From: JAYKHL01 sp035284865
GTDB lineage: Bacteria; Cyanobacteriota; Sericytochromatia; S15B-MN24; JAQBPE01
Assembly: GCA_035284865.1 (NCBI GenBank)
Contig: JAYKHL010000221.1
Coordinates: 1 to 27,491 of the forward strand
Reading direction: 5' to 3'
Length of the DNA: 27,491 bases
Under the pieces are notes generated by a model. That model was not told the origin of the DNA and did not search any database. It saw nothing but the letters and a program-made list of their open reading frames with translations. The position numbers and the translations under genes were made by a program. Shown here piece after piece: positions 1 through 7,416 of the stretch (the stretch's first letter is position 1; each line of letters starts with the position of its first letter).

Positions 1-557
1 ACGGGCGGGGTCAGTGCGGCAACCAGGGGCACGACCCCTGGGATGGCTTCAGGCCTCAGGCCCGTCAGGGGCAAGGGGTGAGCCATCACGGCATGGAGCA
101 CCGCGGTCAGGCCACTCCCAGCGGCCACGAGGAAGCCTGCCAGCACGGCCGCGACGAGGGCCTGCAGGTGCTCTCGCAGCCAGGGGCGCCCGGGGACCCC
201 CCAGATCGCGTTCATCGCCTGGCTCAACGAGAGGAACACGTTCTTGGCTCCCCAGGCCAGCGCGACCAGGCTGGCCACTCCAGCCCCCTCCCGATGGGCG
301 ACCACCCCCTGGAGGGCCGTGGTCACCAGCTCGCGCTGGTGTGGGAAGGCCTCGCCGATCAGCGCGAAGGTCCGACGCATGGCCTCTTCCTGCGAGAGGA
401 ACTGGCCTGCGACGGCGACCAGCAGGACCATGAGCGGAAGCAGCGAGAAGAAAAGGAAGTAGCTCAGGCTTGCCGCCAGCATCGTGACGCGCGCGGCTTC
501 CATGCCGCGAGCCAGGCGCAGCAGCGGGCCGAGGAAGGAGACCATCAGCGAGGGCAT
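1..557 (-). CDS. YihY/BrkB family inner-membrane protein (3' part beyond window)
   Basis: The reading frame starts at ATG 557 and stays open for about 185 codons to the left edge, so the C-terminal part is missing. Seen: an N-terminal amphipathic stretch, then SYFLFFSLLPLMVLLVAVAG, a long hydrophobic helix with the SYF..F.LPL signature of the BrkB/YihY (formerly 'ribonuclease BN') family. A second family signature, WGAKNVFLSLSQAMNAIWGV, follows near residues 100-120, then another hydrophobic helix (VAAVLAGFLVAAGSG). Family members are about 260-320 residues with around six membrane helices, so roughly 60% is visible. Its biochemical role is not settled in any organism. It is divergent from the DUF167 gene. 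No Shine-Dalgarno is seen before the ATG, and a possible promoter lies six bases upstream, so the mRNA may be leaderless. Confidence 0.85.
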   Translation of the reverse strand, partial: MPSLMVSFLGPLLRLARGMEAARVTMLAASLSYFLFFSLLPLMVLLVAVAGQFLSQEEAMRRTFALIGEAFPHQRELVTTALQGVVAHREGAGVASLVALAWGAKNVFLSLSQAMNAIWGVPGRPWLREHLQALVAAVLAGFLVAAGSGLTAVLHAVMAHPLPLTGLRPEAIPGVVPLVAALTPP

Positions 558-563
558 GGGGCC

Positions 564-592
564 AAACTACACCGCCCGAGGTGGCGCGGCAA
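564..592 (-). promoter_or_regulatory. Possible promoter of the BrkB family gene
   Basis: On the minus strand TTGCCG (592-587) and TAGTTT (569-564) are separated by exactly 17 bases, and the -10 ends six bases before the ATG at 557. The -35 matches consensus at 4/6 and the -10 at 3/6, so the call is weak. The geometry implies a leaderless or nearly leaderless transcript. Confidence 0.3.
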
Positions 593-626
593 CCCATCTG
601 GGGCATGGTGCGTTGGGAGGAGCGGC

Positions 627-926
627 ATGCCCGGCTCATGTTATCTGGAGGTTTCCCAGGGTGTCGTGCTGGGGGTGCGGGTGCAGCCTCGGGCGTCGCG
701 GGAGCTGATCGGGCCTGTGGTGGAGGGCCGCCTGCGGGTGCGGCTGACCGCACCGCCCGTCGACGATGCGGCCAACGTCGCCCTGATCTCCCTGCTGGCC
801 CGGTGGCTGGGCGTGGCTCGGGGCGACCTCTCGCTGGTGTCGGGAGAAAGGGCCCGGGAGAAACGCGTGCTCGTGCGGGGCCGTCCCGAGGTGTTGCGCC
901 GCCGCCTCGAGGCGCTGCTGCCGTGA
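627..926 (+). CDS. DUF167 (YggU) family protein
   Basis: A 99-residue protein starting at ATG 627, with GGGAGG about six bases upstream. Seen: the DUF167/YggU pattern of a beta strand with VRVQPRASR near residues 16-24, then GRLRVRLTAPPVDDAANVALISLLARWLGVARGDLSLVSGERAREKRVLV. The family is a small alpha/beta fold of about 95-100 residues, so this looks full length. No enzymatic role is established for DUF167; in other bacteria it often sits near yggS/yggT. Here it is monocistronic, divergent from the BrkB gene and convergent with the lipoprotein pair. An upstream extension of the same frame exists but has no ribosome binding site and overlaps the BrkB gene. Confidence 0.88.
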   Translation: MPGSCYLEVSQGVVLGVRVQPRASRELIGPVVEGRLRVRLTAPPVDDAANVALISLLARWLGVARGDLSLVSGERAREKRVLVRGRPEVLRRRLEALLP

Positions 927-1081
927 CCCGAGCAGCGCGGGGCCCCTGGCCTGCCCCCCTGGCATCTGGGGACGCCAGATCGCCTCGGTCACGGGCCCTC
1001 AGGCCTGCTCCCGGTGCGGGCCACGAACCCTTTCAGGCCGTGCTGTCGCCACGCTGCCAGGTTCCCGACCGGACCGGCCCC

Positions 1082-1915
1082 TCAGGGCGCGACGCCAAGC
1101 GTCTGCCGGAACACCCGCAGGCCCTCCGTCTCCGTGCCGGGGTCCGGCTCGCTGTAGATCAGGACCCGCATCCGCATGGCCCCGCTCTCTCCGGGGAGCT
1201 GAATGTAGCCCGGGTAGAGTCGTTGCACGATGCGCGCCGAAGCCTCGGTGGTGTGCTGGCCGTTGCGATCATTGCCGCGGGCAAAGTTCGAGATGCTGAC
1301 GACCGACAGGTGGCCTCCCTGCTGCTTGATGCGCATGTCCGCGACATACACGGTGGCCAGCATGTTGCTGGCCTTCACCGTCGCCAGCGCATAGGTGGCG
1401 CCATCCGTCTCCGTGACGGTGATGGTGGCCGGCAGGCTCATCTTGGGAGGCGTCCCGACGTCGAGGCGGCCGTCTCCAATCCGTACCCCCGGCTTGAGGC
1501 GTTCGTAGCGAAAGGAGGCCCGCTCGAGCAGCAGCCGGAGCTCTCGGACCTCCAGCTCCCCCTTGACCTGGTAGACGTCCAGGGTGGCGGTGGGCAGCCC
1601 ACCTGCCTTCAGCTGGTCGAACGCGGCGCTGAGGACGGGCGTGAACCGGGTCGGCGTGTCGACGTCCTGGTGCCGCTCGTCGTCGAACGGCGAGAGCACC
1701 TCAGGCTCCTCCTCCGGGCGCGGGACCGGGCCCAGGCTGGCCGTCGGGGTGGGAGCGGCGCTCGGTGCCGGCGCGCCGGGCAGGCGGTCGGCATCCGAGA
1801 AATCAGACAGGGCCAGCGCCGCGGCAGCCGTGGTGGGCAGGCTCTGGACGCAACCAGCCAGCCCTGTCGCAAGGACGCAGGCAACCGCCCCGAGGTGCAA
1901 TGCCGGGCGCAACAT
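1082..1915 (-). CDS. Lipoprotein of unknown function
   Basis: A 277-residue protein that I do not recognise. Seen: a short signal peptide ending in a textbook lipobox LAGC (Cys22), so it is predicted to be membrane-anchored by lipid modification. A low-complexity Ala/Pro/Thr linker follows (about residues 45-75). After it comes a folded-looking region with strand-rich segments (ATLDVYQVKGELEVRELRLLL; MSLPATITVTETDGATYALATVKASN; MRMRVLIYSEPD) ending at LGVAP. The start lies nine bases after the stop of the larger upstream lipoprotein, so the two are almost certainly cotranscribed and may act together in the envelope. No strong Shine-Dalgarno is visible, which fits translational coupling. Function cannot be assigned. 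Confidence 0.78.
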   Translation of the reverse strand: MLRPALHLGAVACVLATGLAGCVQSLPTTAAAALALSDFSDADRLPGAPAPSAAPTPTASLGPVPRPEEEPEVLSPFDDERHQDVDTPTRFTPVLSAAFDQLKAGGLPTATLDVYQVKGELEVRELRLLLERASFRYERLKPGVRIGDGRLDVGTPPKMSLPATITVTETDGATYALATVKASNMLATVYVADMRIKQQGGHLSVVSISNFARGNDRNGQHTTEASARIVQRLYPGYIQLPGESGAMRMRVLIYSEPDPGTETEGLRVFRQTLGVAP

Positions 1916-1924
1916 CCGAGCGCT

Positions 1925-3622
1925 TTACTGGGCGTCGATGTGCTCGCTGAACTCCATCATGTTGCCGGCGCGCGAGAAGATGTCGATGTCCACTGAGCCA
2001 GTGGGGAGGGCTTCGGTGGCCGCAAGCGTGGGAGCTGACAACGCCAGCACGCTGCTCGCCACGTTCATCACCGTTTGGTGGCCGCCGTTGCTGGTCACGG
2101 CATCGTTGAGCCGGTAGCTCATCGTGACATACACGTGGCTGGGACGGTCAAAGACCTGCACCAGGGCGATCACGGTGTCGTTGTACTTCCAGTGCGCCAC
2201 GCTCGCCGGCGACGTGAGCGAGAAGCCCCCCATGCGCTGGCTCACGGCCACTGGCGATGCCTGTTCCGTGCCGACGGCCTCGATGGTGTGCACCCCGGGG
2301 GCGGGGATGGCCGTGCTGGAGCCGACAGCCAGAGGCTGGCCGATCGCCGGCGCGCTGAAGCTCGCCCCGGTCAACGTCTTGGAGATGCGCGCCACGATCG
2401 TGTCCACGTCCTGCTGACCGGCCCCTTGGGTGACCTGCAGGGTCAAGGCCCCATCGGCGTGCGTCATCCTGACCTGCGGGTTGAACGTGTCAGGGTCCGT
2501 CCCGAGGGGAACGCCAGGACGGGCCACGTTGGCCTCCACGTCCTCGTCCTCCACCGTGATGGGAAGGTCCGCGGGCGGCAGGTCTGGCGGCAGCGTGCTG
2601 TCCGGGGGGGGCTCCACCGCGTCCGGCACGATGAAGGAGAAGTCGACGCCGTTGCCCTCGATCGAGATCGAGGTGCCGGCGAGGTCGACCTTGAAGCCCG
2701 CCTCCGAGAGAACGTCCAGATCCTGGGTCCGGAGTGGGGCCTCAACCGTGGTGTCGACGTTGCTCGCGACCTGCCGGAGGTCGGAGAGCACCTTGAGGGA
2801 CTCGGCCACCGTCTGCTTGAAGACCCGCTCGAGCCCAGCCTTGGACATCGCATCCCCGAGCAGCTTCGGGGGCAGCTTTCCGTTCGTGGGGTCCACCTGC
2901 TCGGTCAGCGTGGCGAGCTCTCCCGCCGTGAAGTTCTTGTCGAGTTGCGCGGCGAAGTCCGCACTCTTGTCGATGACCTCGTCAAGCAGCTTGCCCTCTG
3001 CCTCGTCAGTCAGTGACTGCGAGAGCAGGATCAGGTCCTTCACACTGTTGTCTGCCAGGGTGGTGGCGGGGTTGACGGCAAACGCGAAGCCCTCGCTCGC
3101 AGCCCCCCCGGGACCCTCACCCAGCCTGGAGATGGTCGAGAAGCGCACCGCACCATCGCCCGGCCCGCGCAGGGCGGCGATCAGGGTGGTCACGGATCGC
3201 TTGCCGTCGCTCACGACCACGCGGAACACGTCCCCGACCTGCGGCACGGGCATCTGGAAGCCGAATGCCCCCTTGGCATCCGTGGTGGCTCCCACTTGCC
3301 GGAGACCGTAGTTCCGACCTCCCGCCGCGATCAGGGGCACCGAACGGTTCGTGGCGGCGTTGAACACCCGCACCTGGGCATTCGCCATGACCTGCCGGCC
3401 CACGCTGGCAAGGCCGTCCAGGCGAGGGGACAGGCTCCCGGGCGAGGTCGAGGCACCCGCGGGCGTGCCGGCAGGCGACGTGTTGGCGGGGCCCGCCGCG
3501 GCGGACCTCAGCACGCCGGGGTTGGGGTCAAACGCGGCGCAACCGAAGGTCGTCGCCGCGACCGCGGCCGCGGCGGCGAGCACGAGGGACGACCGGACAG
3601 CGCGGGACCGCAGGTGTGGCAT
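1925..3622 (-). CDS. Large lipoprotein with Ala-rich signal peptide, unknown function
   Basis: A 565-residue protein. ATG 3622 was chosen because GGAGGAG lies just upstream and the signal peptide begins there; an upstream in-frame start adds only a non-signal leader. Seen: MPHLRSR, a hydrophobic Ala/Val core, then TFGC (Cys28), a plausible but imperfect lipobox. Residues of about 70-170 resemble a carboxypeptidase-regulatory-like beta-sandwich (VMANAQVRVFNAATN...GATTDAKGAFGFQMP, then VFRVVVSDG). A mostly helical region follows (about 180-300), then a Pro-rich linker (PPPDSTLPPDLPPADLP) and a C-terminal beta-rich region that again looks Ig-like (GVHTIEAVG; VFDRPSHVYVTMSYRL). This suggests a surface or periplasmic modular protein. 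First gene of a two-lipoprotein operon. The domain reading is by eye only. Confidence 0.75.
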   Translation of the reverse strand: MPHLRSRAVRSSLVLAAAAAVAATTFGCAAFDPNPGVLRSAAAGPANTSPAGTPAGASTSPGSLSPRLDGLASVGRQVMANAQVRVFNAATNRSVPLIAAGGRNYGLRQVGATTDAKGAFGFQMPVPQVGDVFRVVVSDGKRSVTTLIAALRGPGDGAVRFSTISRLGEGPGGAASEGFAFAVNPATTLADNSVKDLILLSQSLTDEAEGKLLDEVIDKSADFAAQLDKNFTAGELATLTEQVDPTNGKLPPKLLGDAMSKAGLERVFKQTVAESLKVLSDLRQVASNVDTTVEAPLRTQDLDVLSEAGFKVDLAGTSISIEGNGVDFSFIVPDAVEPPPDSTLPPDLPPADLPITVEDEDVEANVARPGVPLGTDPDTFNPQVRMTHADGALTLQVTQGAGQQDVDTIVARISKTLTGASFSAPAIGQPLAVGSSTAIPAPGVHTIEAVGTEQASPVAVSQRMGGFSLTSPASVAHWKYNDTVIALVQVFDRPSHVYVTMSYRLNDAVTSNGGHQTVMNVASSVLALSAPTLAATEALPTGSVDIDIFSRAGNMMEFSEHIDAQ

Positions 3623-3786
3623 GGGGGGAGGCTCCTCCGAGGCAAGGGGGCGAGCAGGCCACACCAGCACGGGCCTCTCCCCCCCTCCGCACGATAGCGT
3701 TTCAGCGTCTGGGGTTCAAGGGCAGGCGTCACACGCCACCGCGCCAGCAGTTGCACCAACCGGGGGTGACCTCTGCCCGCAAGCCC

Positions 3787-3792
3787 GGTATA
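3787..3792 (-). promoter_or_regulatory. -10-like TATACC element upstream of the lipoprotein pair
   Basis: TATACC (3792-3787) is preceded by CGGG and sits in the 293-base gap between the histidine kinase stop and the lipoprotein start. GTGAGA lies 17 bases upstream as a possible -35 (4/6). The same CGGGTATA octamer precedes two other minus-strand genes. If used, it gives a leader of about 160 bases. Apart from this element and a short GC-rich inverted repeat near the kinase stop, nothing else is recognisable in 3623-3915. Confidence 0.4.
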
Positions 3793-3915
3793 CCCGCCGT
3801 GGCGTTCGTTCTCACGGGCCCCAGCCTGCCCCTGGCTCCCCGTTTCCTCGTGGCTTCGCAGACGCTTCCGAGCTCACCTGACGCGGACCTCCGCGCGGCA
3901 GCGTCGGGGCAGCCC

Positions 3916-4962
3916 TCACGCGGCGGGGCCGTCCTGGCTCGGCTGACGGACGGGCAGGTCGATGGTGAAGGTCGTGCCCCGGTTTACCTCGCTGGATACC
4001 GCGATCTTGCCGTGGTGTGCCTCGATGATGTCCTTGACGATCGAGAGCCCCAGCCCGACGCCGCCCGTCACGCGGGAGCGAGCCTTGTCTACCCGATAGA
4101 AGCGCTCGAAGATGCGGGGCAGATCGATGGGCGGGATGCCGATGCCGGAGTCGATGACGCGACACCGCACCTCGGCGCCGTCTTTCTCGCTGCTGATGTC
4201 GAGCGTGACCGTGCCACTGGCCGGCGTGAATTTGATGGCGTTGTCCACGAGGTTGATGAGCACTTGCTGGAGGCGGTCCTGGTCCGCCTCGATGGGAGGC
4301 ACGTCGTCGGGACAGCTCACCAGCAGCGTTACGCTGGCCAGCTTGGCGTGGTGTTGCAACGTGGATTCCACCTGCTCCGCCAGGGTCTGCAGATCGAACT
4401 GGGTCATGTGCAGCACGGGCCGCCCCATCAGGTTGGCCACCGTCAGCAGCTCGTTCACGAGGCGCGTGAGGCGGTCTGCCTCGCCCTGGATGTTGTTCAG
4501 GAACTTGGCGCGCATGCGCTCGTCCCTCATCGCGCCCATATGCAGGGACTCGGCCGCCATCCGGATGGCTGTCAGGGGCGTACGAAGCTCGTGGCTGACG
4601 TTGGCCACGAAGTCCTGCTGCATGGTGCCGAGCTTGTAGACCGCGGTCCAGTCGTGCACCCCGACCACCACCTCGCTGCCATGCTGGAGGGCGCTGACCG
4701 CGATCGTGCGTCCCGGCAGCCAGGCCGGATCGACCAGCTCCACGGTGGCCGGGTCGCCGCCAGCCTGCGCGCGGGCCACGAGGTCGAGGACCAGCGGTTC
4801 GTCGAGCAGCGCCTGCACGCGCCCCCATCCATCCTCTCCCGGTGGATCCGCGAGGGCCGCGAGCAGGGCCTTGTTGTGCCGCACCACCTGGCGCTGGGCA
4901 TCCAGCACCAGCAGGCCGTCGTGCAGCCTCGGCTTCAGGGAGAACTCTTCCTTCTTGGGCAT
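3916..4962 (-). CDS. Soluble PAS-like sensor histidine kinase (PhoR-like core)
   Basis: A 348-residue protein from ATG 4962, with CAGGAG seven bases upstream; the longer frame start is not needed. Seen: an N-terminal PAS-like segment (about residues 12-110, starting LHDGLLVLDAQRQVVRHN). The HisKA H-box FVANVSHELRTPL follows, with phospho-acceptor His124. The N-box INLVDNAIKFTP comes near 236-247, then G1 DSGIGIP (271-277), the F-box IFERFYRV and G2 GVGLGLSIV (301-309). All residues needed for autophosphorylation look intact. No transmembrane helix is seen, so it should be cytosolic. No response regulator lies beside it, making it an orphan kinase. It follows the M20-like gene by 43 bases on the same strand and is the last gene of the kinase/GGDEF run, so its partner or input may be encoded by the upstream genes. 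Confidence 0.93.
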   Translation of the reverse strand: MPKKEEFSLKPRLHDGLLVLDAQRQVVRHNKALLAALADPPGEDGWGRVQALLDEPLVLDLVARAQAGGDPATVELVDPAWLPGRTIAVSALQHGSEVVVGVHDWTAVYKLGTMQQDFVANVSHELRTPLTAIRMAAESLHMGAMRDERMRAKFLNNIQGEADRLTRLVNELLTVANLMGRPVLHMTQFDLQTLAEQVESTLQHHAKLASVTLLVSCPDDVPPIEADQDRLQQVLINLVDNAIKFTPASGTVTLDISSEKDGAEVRCRVIDSGIGIPPIDLPRIFERFYRVDKARSRVTGGVGLGLSIVKDIIEAHHGKIAVSSEVNRGTTFTIDLPVRQPSQDGPAA

Positions 4963-5005
4963 CGGGCGCTCCTGGGAACCGTGCGGGGGGCTCGCGCTGG
5001 CGGGA

Positions 5006-6247
5006 TCAGCCGGAGATGCGCAGGCTGATGCCTGCATACCCAGCCAGGGCGGCCACCAGCTGATCGATGGAGACCCGTTCGAAGGGGGTCTGGGCGAGGT
5101 GTTCGTCCCCCGGGGCGTACCCGATCGTGACGATCTTCTTCAGGGCTCCGACGTAGCCGGCGTCCGTGGGGAACTGCCAGCGCCCGAACCGGGGCGCCTG
5201 GCCCACCTCCCTCAGGGCCGTCACGGCGCTCCGCACCAGCGCGTGGTCGGCCTCGGTGGTGAAGGGGTGCATCAGGCAGGCGGCTTCCTGCTGCACCCCG
5301 GTCCAGGCTCGCGTGCAGGCCTTGCGGACCTCGAGTTCCCCCCTGATGGCCGGTTCCGTCGCGGCGAGCCGGCTGACGATCGATTGCACCTGCCAGACCA
5401 CGGCGTCGGCAGACTCGCTCGGGAGGAACCGTCGGTCCAGGGTGATGGCGCAGCGATCAGGGATGCTCGCGCCCCCCCCCGGCCAGCTCTCGATGCCGGT
5501 CACCGCCAGGGTCGACCGGTCCAGGAAGGGGTGAGACGGCAGGCTTGAGGCCAGCTCCTGCACCGCTGCGAGCACGGGCACCATGTCGTGGATGGCATTG
5601 CTGCCGAGCCATGGCGCGCCCGGCTGGCTGACCCGGCCCAGGGTGGTGAGCGTCATGGCGAGCCGTCCGCGTTGCCCAAGGTGGACGTTGAGGCCCGTGG
5701 GGTTGCCGAACACGGCCAGGTCGTACTGCATGCCTCGGCCTGGCAGGGTGCGGTCGACCAGGTACCGGATCCCGATGTTGCCGTGGGCCTGGGTCTGCAC
5801 GATGCCAGCGACGATGAAGTCGCCACGTAGCCTCACGCCAAGCTGGCGCAACAGGGCCCCGGCCTGGAGCATGGCGGCCAGCGCGCCCTTGTGATCGGCG
5901 GCGCCGCAGCCGTGGACGTCGCCATCTGCGACCTCCCCTGCGAAGGGATCGAAGCGCCACCCCTCCCGCTCCGCCGCGGCCGCGTGATCGAGGGGGACCG
6001 CGAACAGCACGCTGGGCCCGGTGCCGTCGCCGCGCAGGCGCCCCACCACGTTGCCGAGTTCGTCCGTGAAGGCCTCGTCGTAGCCGAGCCGAGCCAGCGA
6101 GGCCTGCACCTCGGCCGCCAGCGCGCCCTCCTCCGTCGTCGGGCTCGGGAGGCGGACGAGGGTTCGGGTGAGCCCCACCAACGCGTCCCTCGAGGCCCGG
6201 GCGGCCTCCAAGAGGGAGGCCGGTTCGATGACGGAGTGTGGCGGCAT
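5006..6247 (-). CDS. M20 (YgeY/ArgE/DapE-type) peptidase homologue, probable pseudoenzyme
   Basis: A 413-residue protein; ATG 6247 is where M20 homology begins. The family normally holds one or two Zn ions and hydrolyses amide bonds of peptides or acylated amino acids. The fold is recognisable throughout: GCGAADHKGALAAM, VFGNPTGLNV, GRL.MTLTTLG, LGSNAIHDMVPVL, SIPDRCAITLDRR and TIGYAPGDEHLAQTPFE all line up with YgeY-like proteins. The usual HxD is P85-L-D87. The catalytic/ligand Glu-Glu pair is T152-Q153. The ligand in (E/D)PT is N182. The lid-domain His is Q208, and the last ligand in AHTP is Q386. Only D87 and D118 survive. Metal-dependent hydrolysis therefore looks impossible, yet the frame is intact. 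It lies 74 bases after the HisC-like gene and 43 bases before the histidine kinase. Fold assignment is confident; the inactivity is inferred from alignment by eye. Confidence 0.88.
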   Translation of the reverse strand: MPPHSVIEPASLLEAARASRDALVGLTRTLVRLPSPTTEEGALAAEVQASLARLGYDEAFTDELGNVVGRLRGDGTGPSVLFAVPLDHAAAAEREGWRFDPFAGEVADGDVHGCGAADHKGALAAMLQAGALLRQLGVRLRGDFIVAGIVQTQAHGNIGIRYLVDRTLPGRGMQYDLAVFGNPTGLNVHLGQRGRLAMTLTTLGRVSQPGAPWLGSNAIHDMVPVLAAVQELASSLPSHPFLDRSTLAVTGIESWPGGGASIPDRCAITLDRRFLPSESADAVVWQVQSIVSRLAATEPAIRGELEVRKACTRAWTGVQQEAACLMHPFTTEADHALVRSAVTALREVGQAPRFGRWQFPTDAGYVGALKKIVTIGYAPGDEHLAQTPFERVSIDQLVAALAGYAGISLRISG

Positions 6248-6321
6248 GCCTGGGTCCCTTTCAGGGCCGTGGGGGCCCGACGTTCGAGGGGGAGTGGGTG
6301 GGTTTTGAAACCGGAAAGACC

Positions 6322-7416
6322 TCAAGGGTGGGGGGCCCTGCGGAAGAGCGTGCGCATGGCGGACAGGAAGGCGTCGTTTTCGGCCGGGGTGCTCAGGCCG
6401 ACCCGGATGCACGTCCGCAGCGGGGAGCGGTCGAAGGCCTGCACGACGATGCCCTGGTCCCGCAGGCACCGCGCCAGCGCCTCGCCCGGCATCGTCGTCC
6501 CCACCAGCATGTAGTGCGCGACGCTGGGCCACGTCACCACCCCCTCGAGCTCGGCCAGTGCCCCCCGCAGGGCCTCCCGGCGAGCGGCCAGCTCGGAGGT
6601 GGGCGGCGACAGCGCTGCCTGGTGCTGCAGGGCCCAGGCGGCCGCCAGGCTGGCAGCCGCCGGCAGCGGAGTGGCTCCCCTGACTTTCTCCACCTCGCCG
6701 ATCACCTCCGCAGCCCCCAGCACCCAGGCAACACCCCAGGCTCCCGCCGCCACCGCGTTTCCGAGGCCCTGTACCACCACGAGGTTTTCCTCCTCCAGCA
6801 CGGCGTCGGCCAGCGTGAACTCACCGAACGTGAGGTGGCGCTCGTCGACGACCACGATCGCGTCCGTCGCACGCGCAATCGTCAGGACCTCTTCCCGGGT
6901 CACGAGCGTGCCGCTGGGCTCGCTGGGGTTGGAGACCAGGATCAGGCGGACCTGGTGCTGTCGGGCCACCCCCACAAGCTGCGCCACGGGAAGGGAGAAG
7001 TCGGCCTGAGACAGCACGGCGATCGGGGTGATGCCCAGCACCTGAGCCACGCGGGCGTACTCGAGGTGCGTCGGGGTGGCGTAGGCCAGCCGCCCCTGCC
7101 AGCACCAGGCGGTCAGCAAGGCCGCGAGCGCCACATCCCCTTGGGAAAAGAGGGCGGTTGAGGCCACGGGCAGGCCAGCGCGGTCCGCAATCAGCTCTCG
7201 CAGGGTTTCCTCCGCGGCCTGGGGATGGTGCCAGGAGGCAGCCCCCAAGGCCTCCAAACAGGCCTTCTTCAACGACGGGGGCCAATCTTGGGGGGCGCCT
7301 CCGGCGTCGAGGCGCACGAGGGCGCCCTCCACCGACCCAGCCGCCGGTCGGAGCCCGCTCAGCTCGGGCCGCCGCAGGCGTGTCAGCTTGCCTCCGAGGT
7401 GCCTGGCCTCAGCCAT
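6322..7416 (-). CDS. HisC-like fold-type I aminotransferase homologue lacking the PLP lysine
   Basis: A 364-residue protein from ATG 7416, which overlaps the last codons and stop of the giant kinase gene, so the two are likely translationally coupled. The histidinol-phosphate aminotransferase layout is visible: LFSQGDVALAAL (GxGSDE region), ATPTHLEYARVAQVLG, NPSEPSGTLV (NPNNPTG), VVDERHLTF (DEAY) and C-terminal CIRVGLSTPAEND. At the Schiff-base site, where HisC has TLSKAFGLAGLRVGY, this protein has GLGNAVAAGAWGVAW: the lysine is Asn220 and the phosphate-binding Arg is Gly228. The DEAY tyrosine is His194 and the NPNNPTG asparagine is Glu166. Asp191 and Arg338 remain. Transamination is therefore unlikely. 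It may bind an amino acid or PLP-like ligand non-covalently, or serve as a scaffold. No other histidine-biosynthesis gene is nearby. Confidence 0.86.
   Translation of the reverse strand: MAEARHLGGKLTRLRRPELSGLRPAAGSVEGALVRLDAGGAPQDWPPSLKKACLEALGAASWHHPQAAEETLRELIADRAGLPVASTALFSQGDVALAALLTAWCWQGRLAYATPTHLEYARVAQVLGITPIAVLSQADFSLPVAQLVGVARQHQVRLILVSNPSEPSGTLVTREEVLTIARATDAIVVVDERHLTFGEFTLADAVLEEENLVVVQGLGNAVAAGAWGVAWVLGAAEVIGEVEKVRGATPLPAAASLAAAWALQHQAALSPPTSELAARREALRGALAELEGVVTWPSVAHYMLVGTTMPGEALARCLRDQGIVVQAFDRSPLRTCIRVGLSTPAENDAFLSAMRTLFRRAPHP

Noticed and set aside
49..753. Long minus-strand frame over the left edge
   Set aside because: Low-complexity Arg/Gly/Pro translation; the real protein is the membrane protein in another minus frame starting at 557.
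947..980. ATCTGG/CCAGAT inverted repeat between convergent genes
   Set aside because: Only six base pairs and no T-tract on either strand; not supportable as a terminator.
6248..6321. Small GGTTT/AAACC palindrome between the HisC-like and M20-like genes
   Set aside because: Five-base arms with a two-base loop; it cannot be distinguished from chance and is no reason to split the operon.
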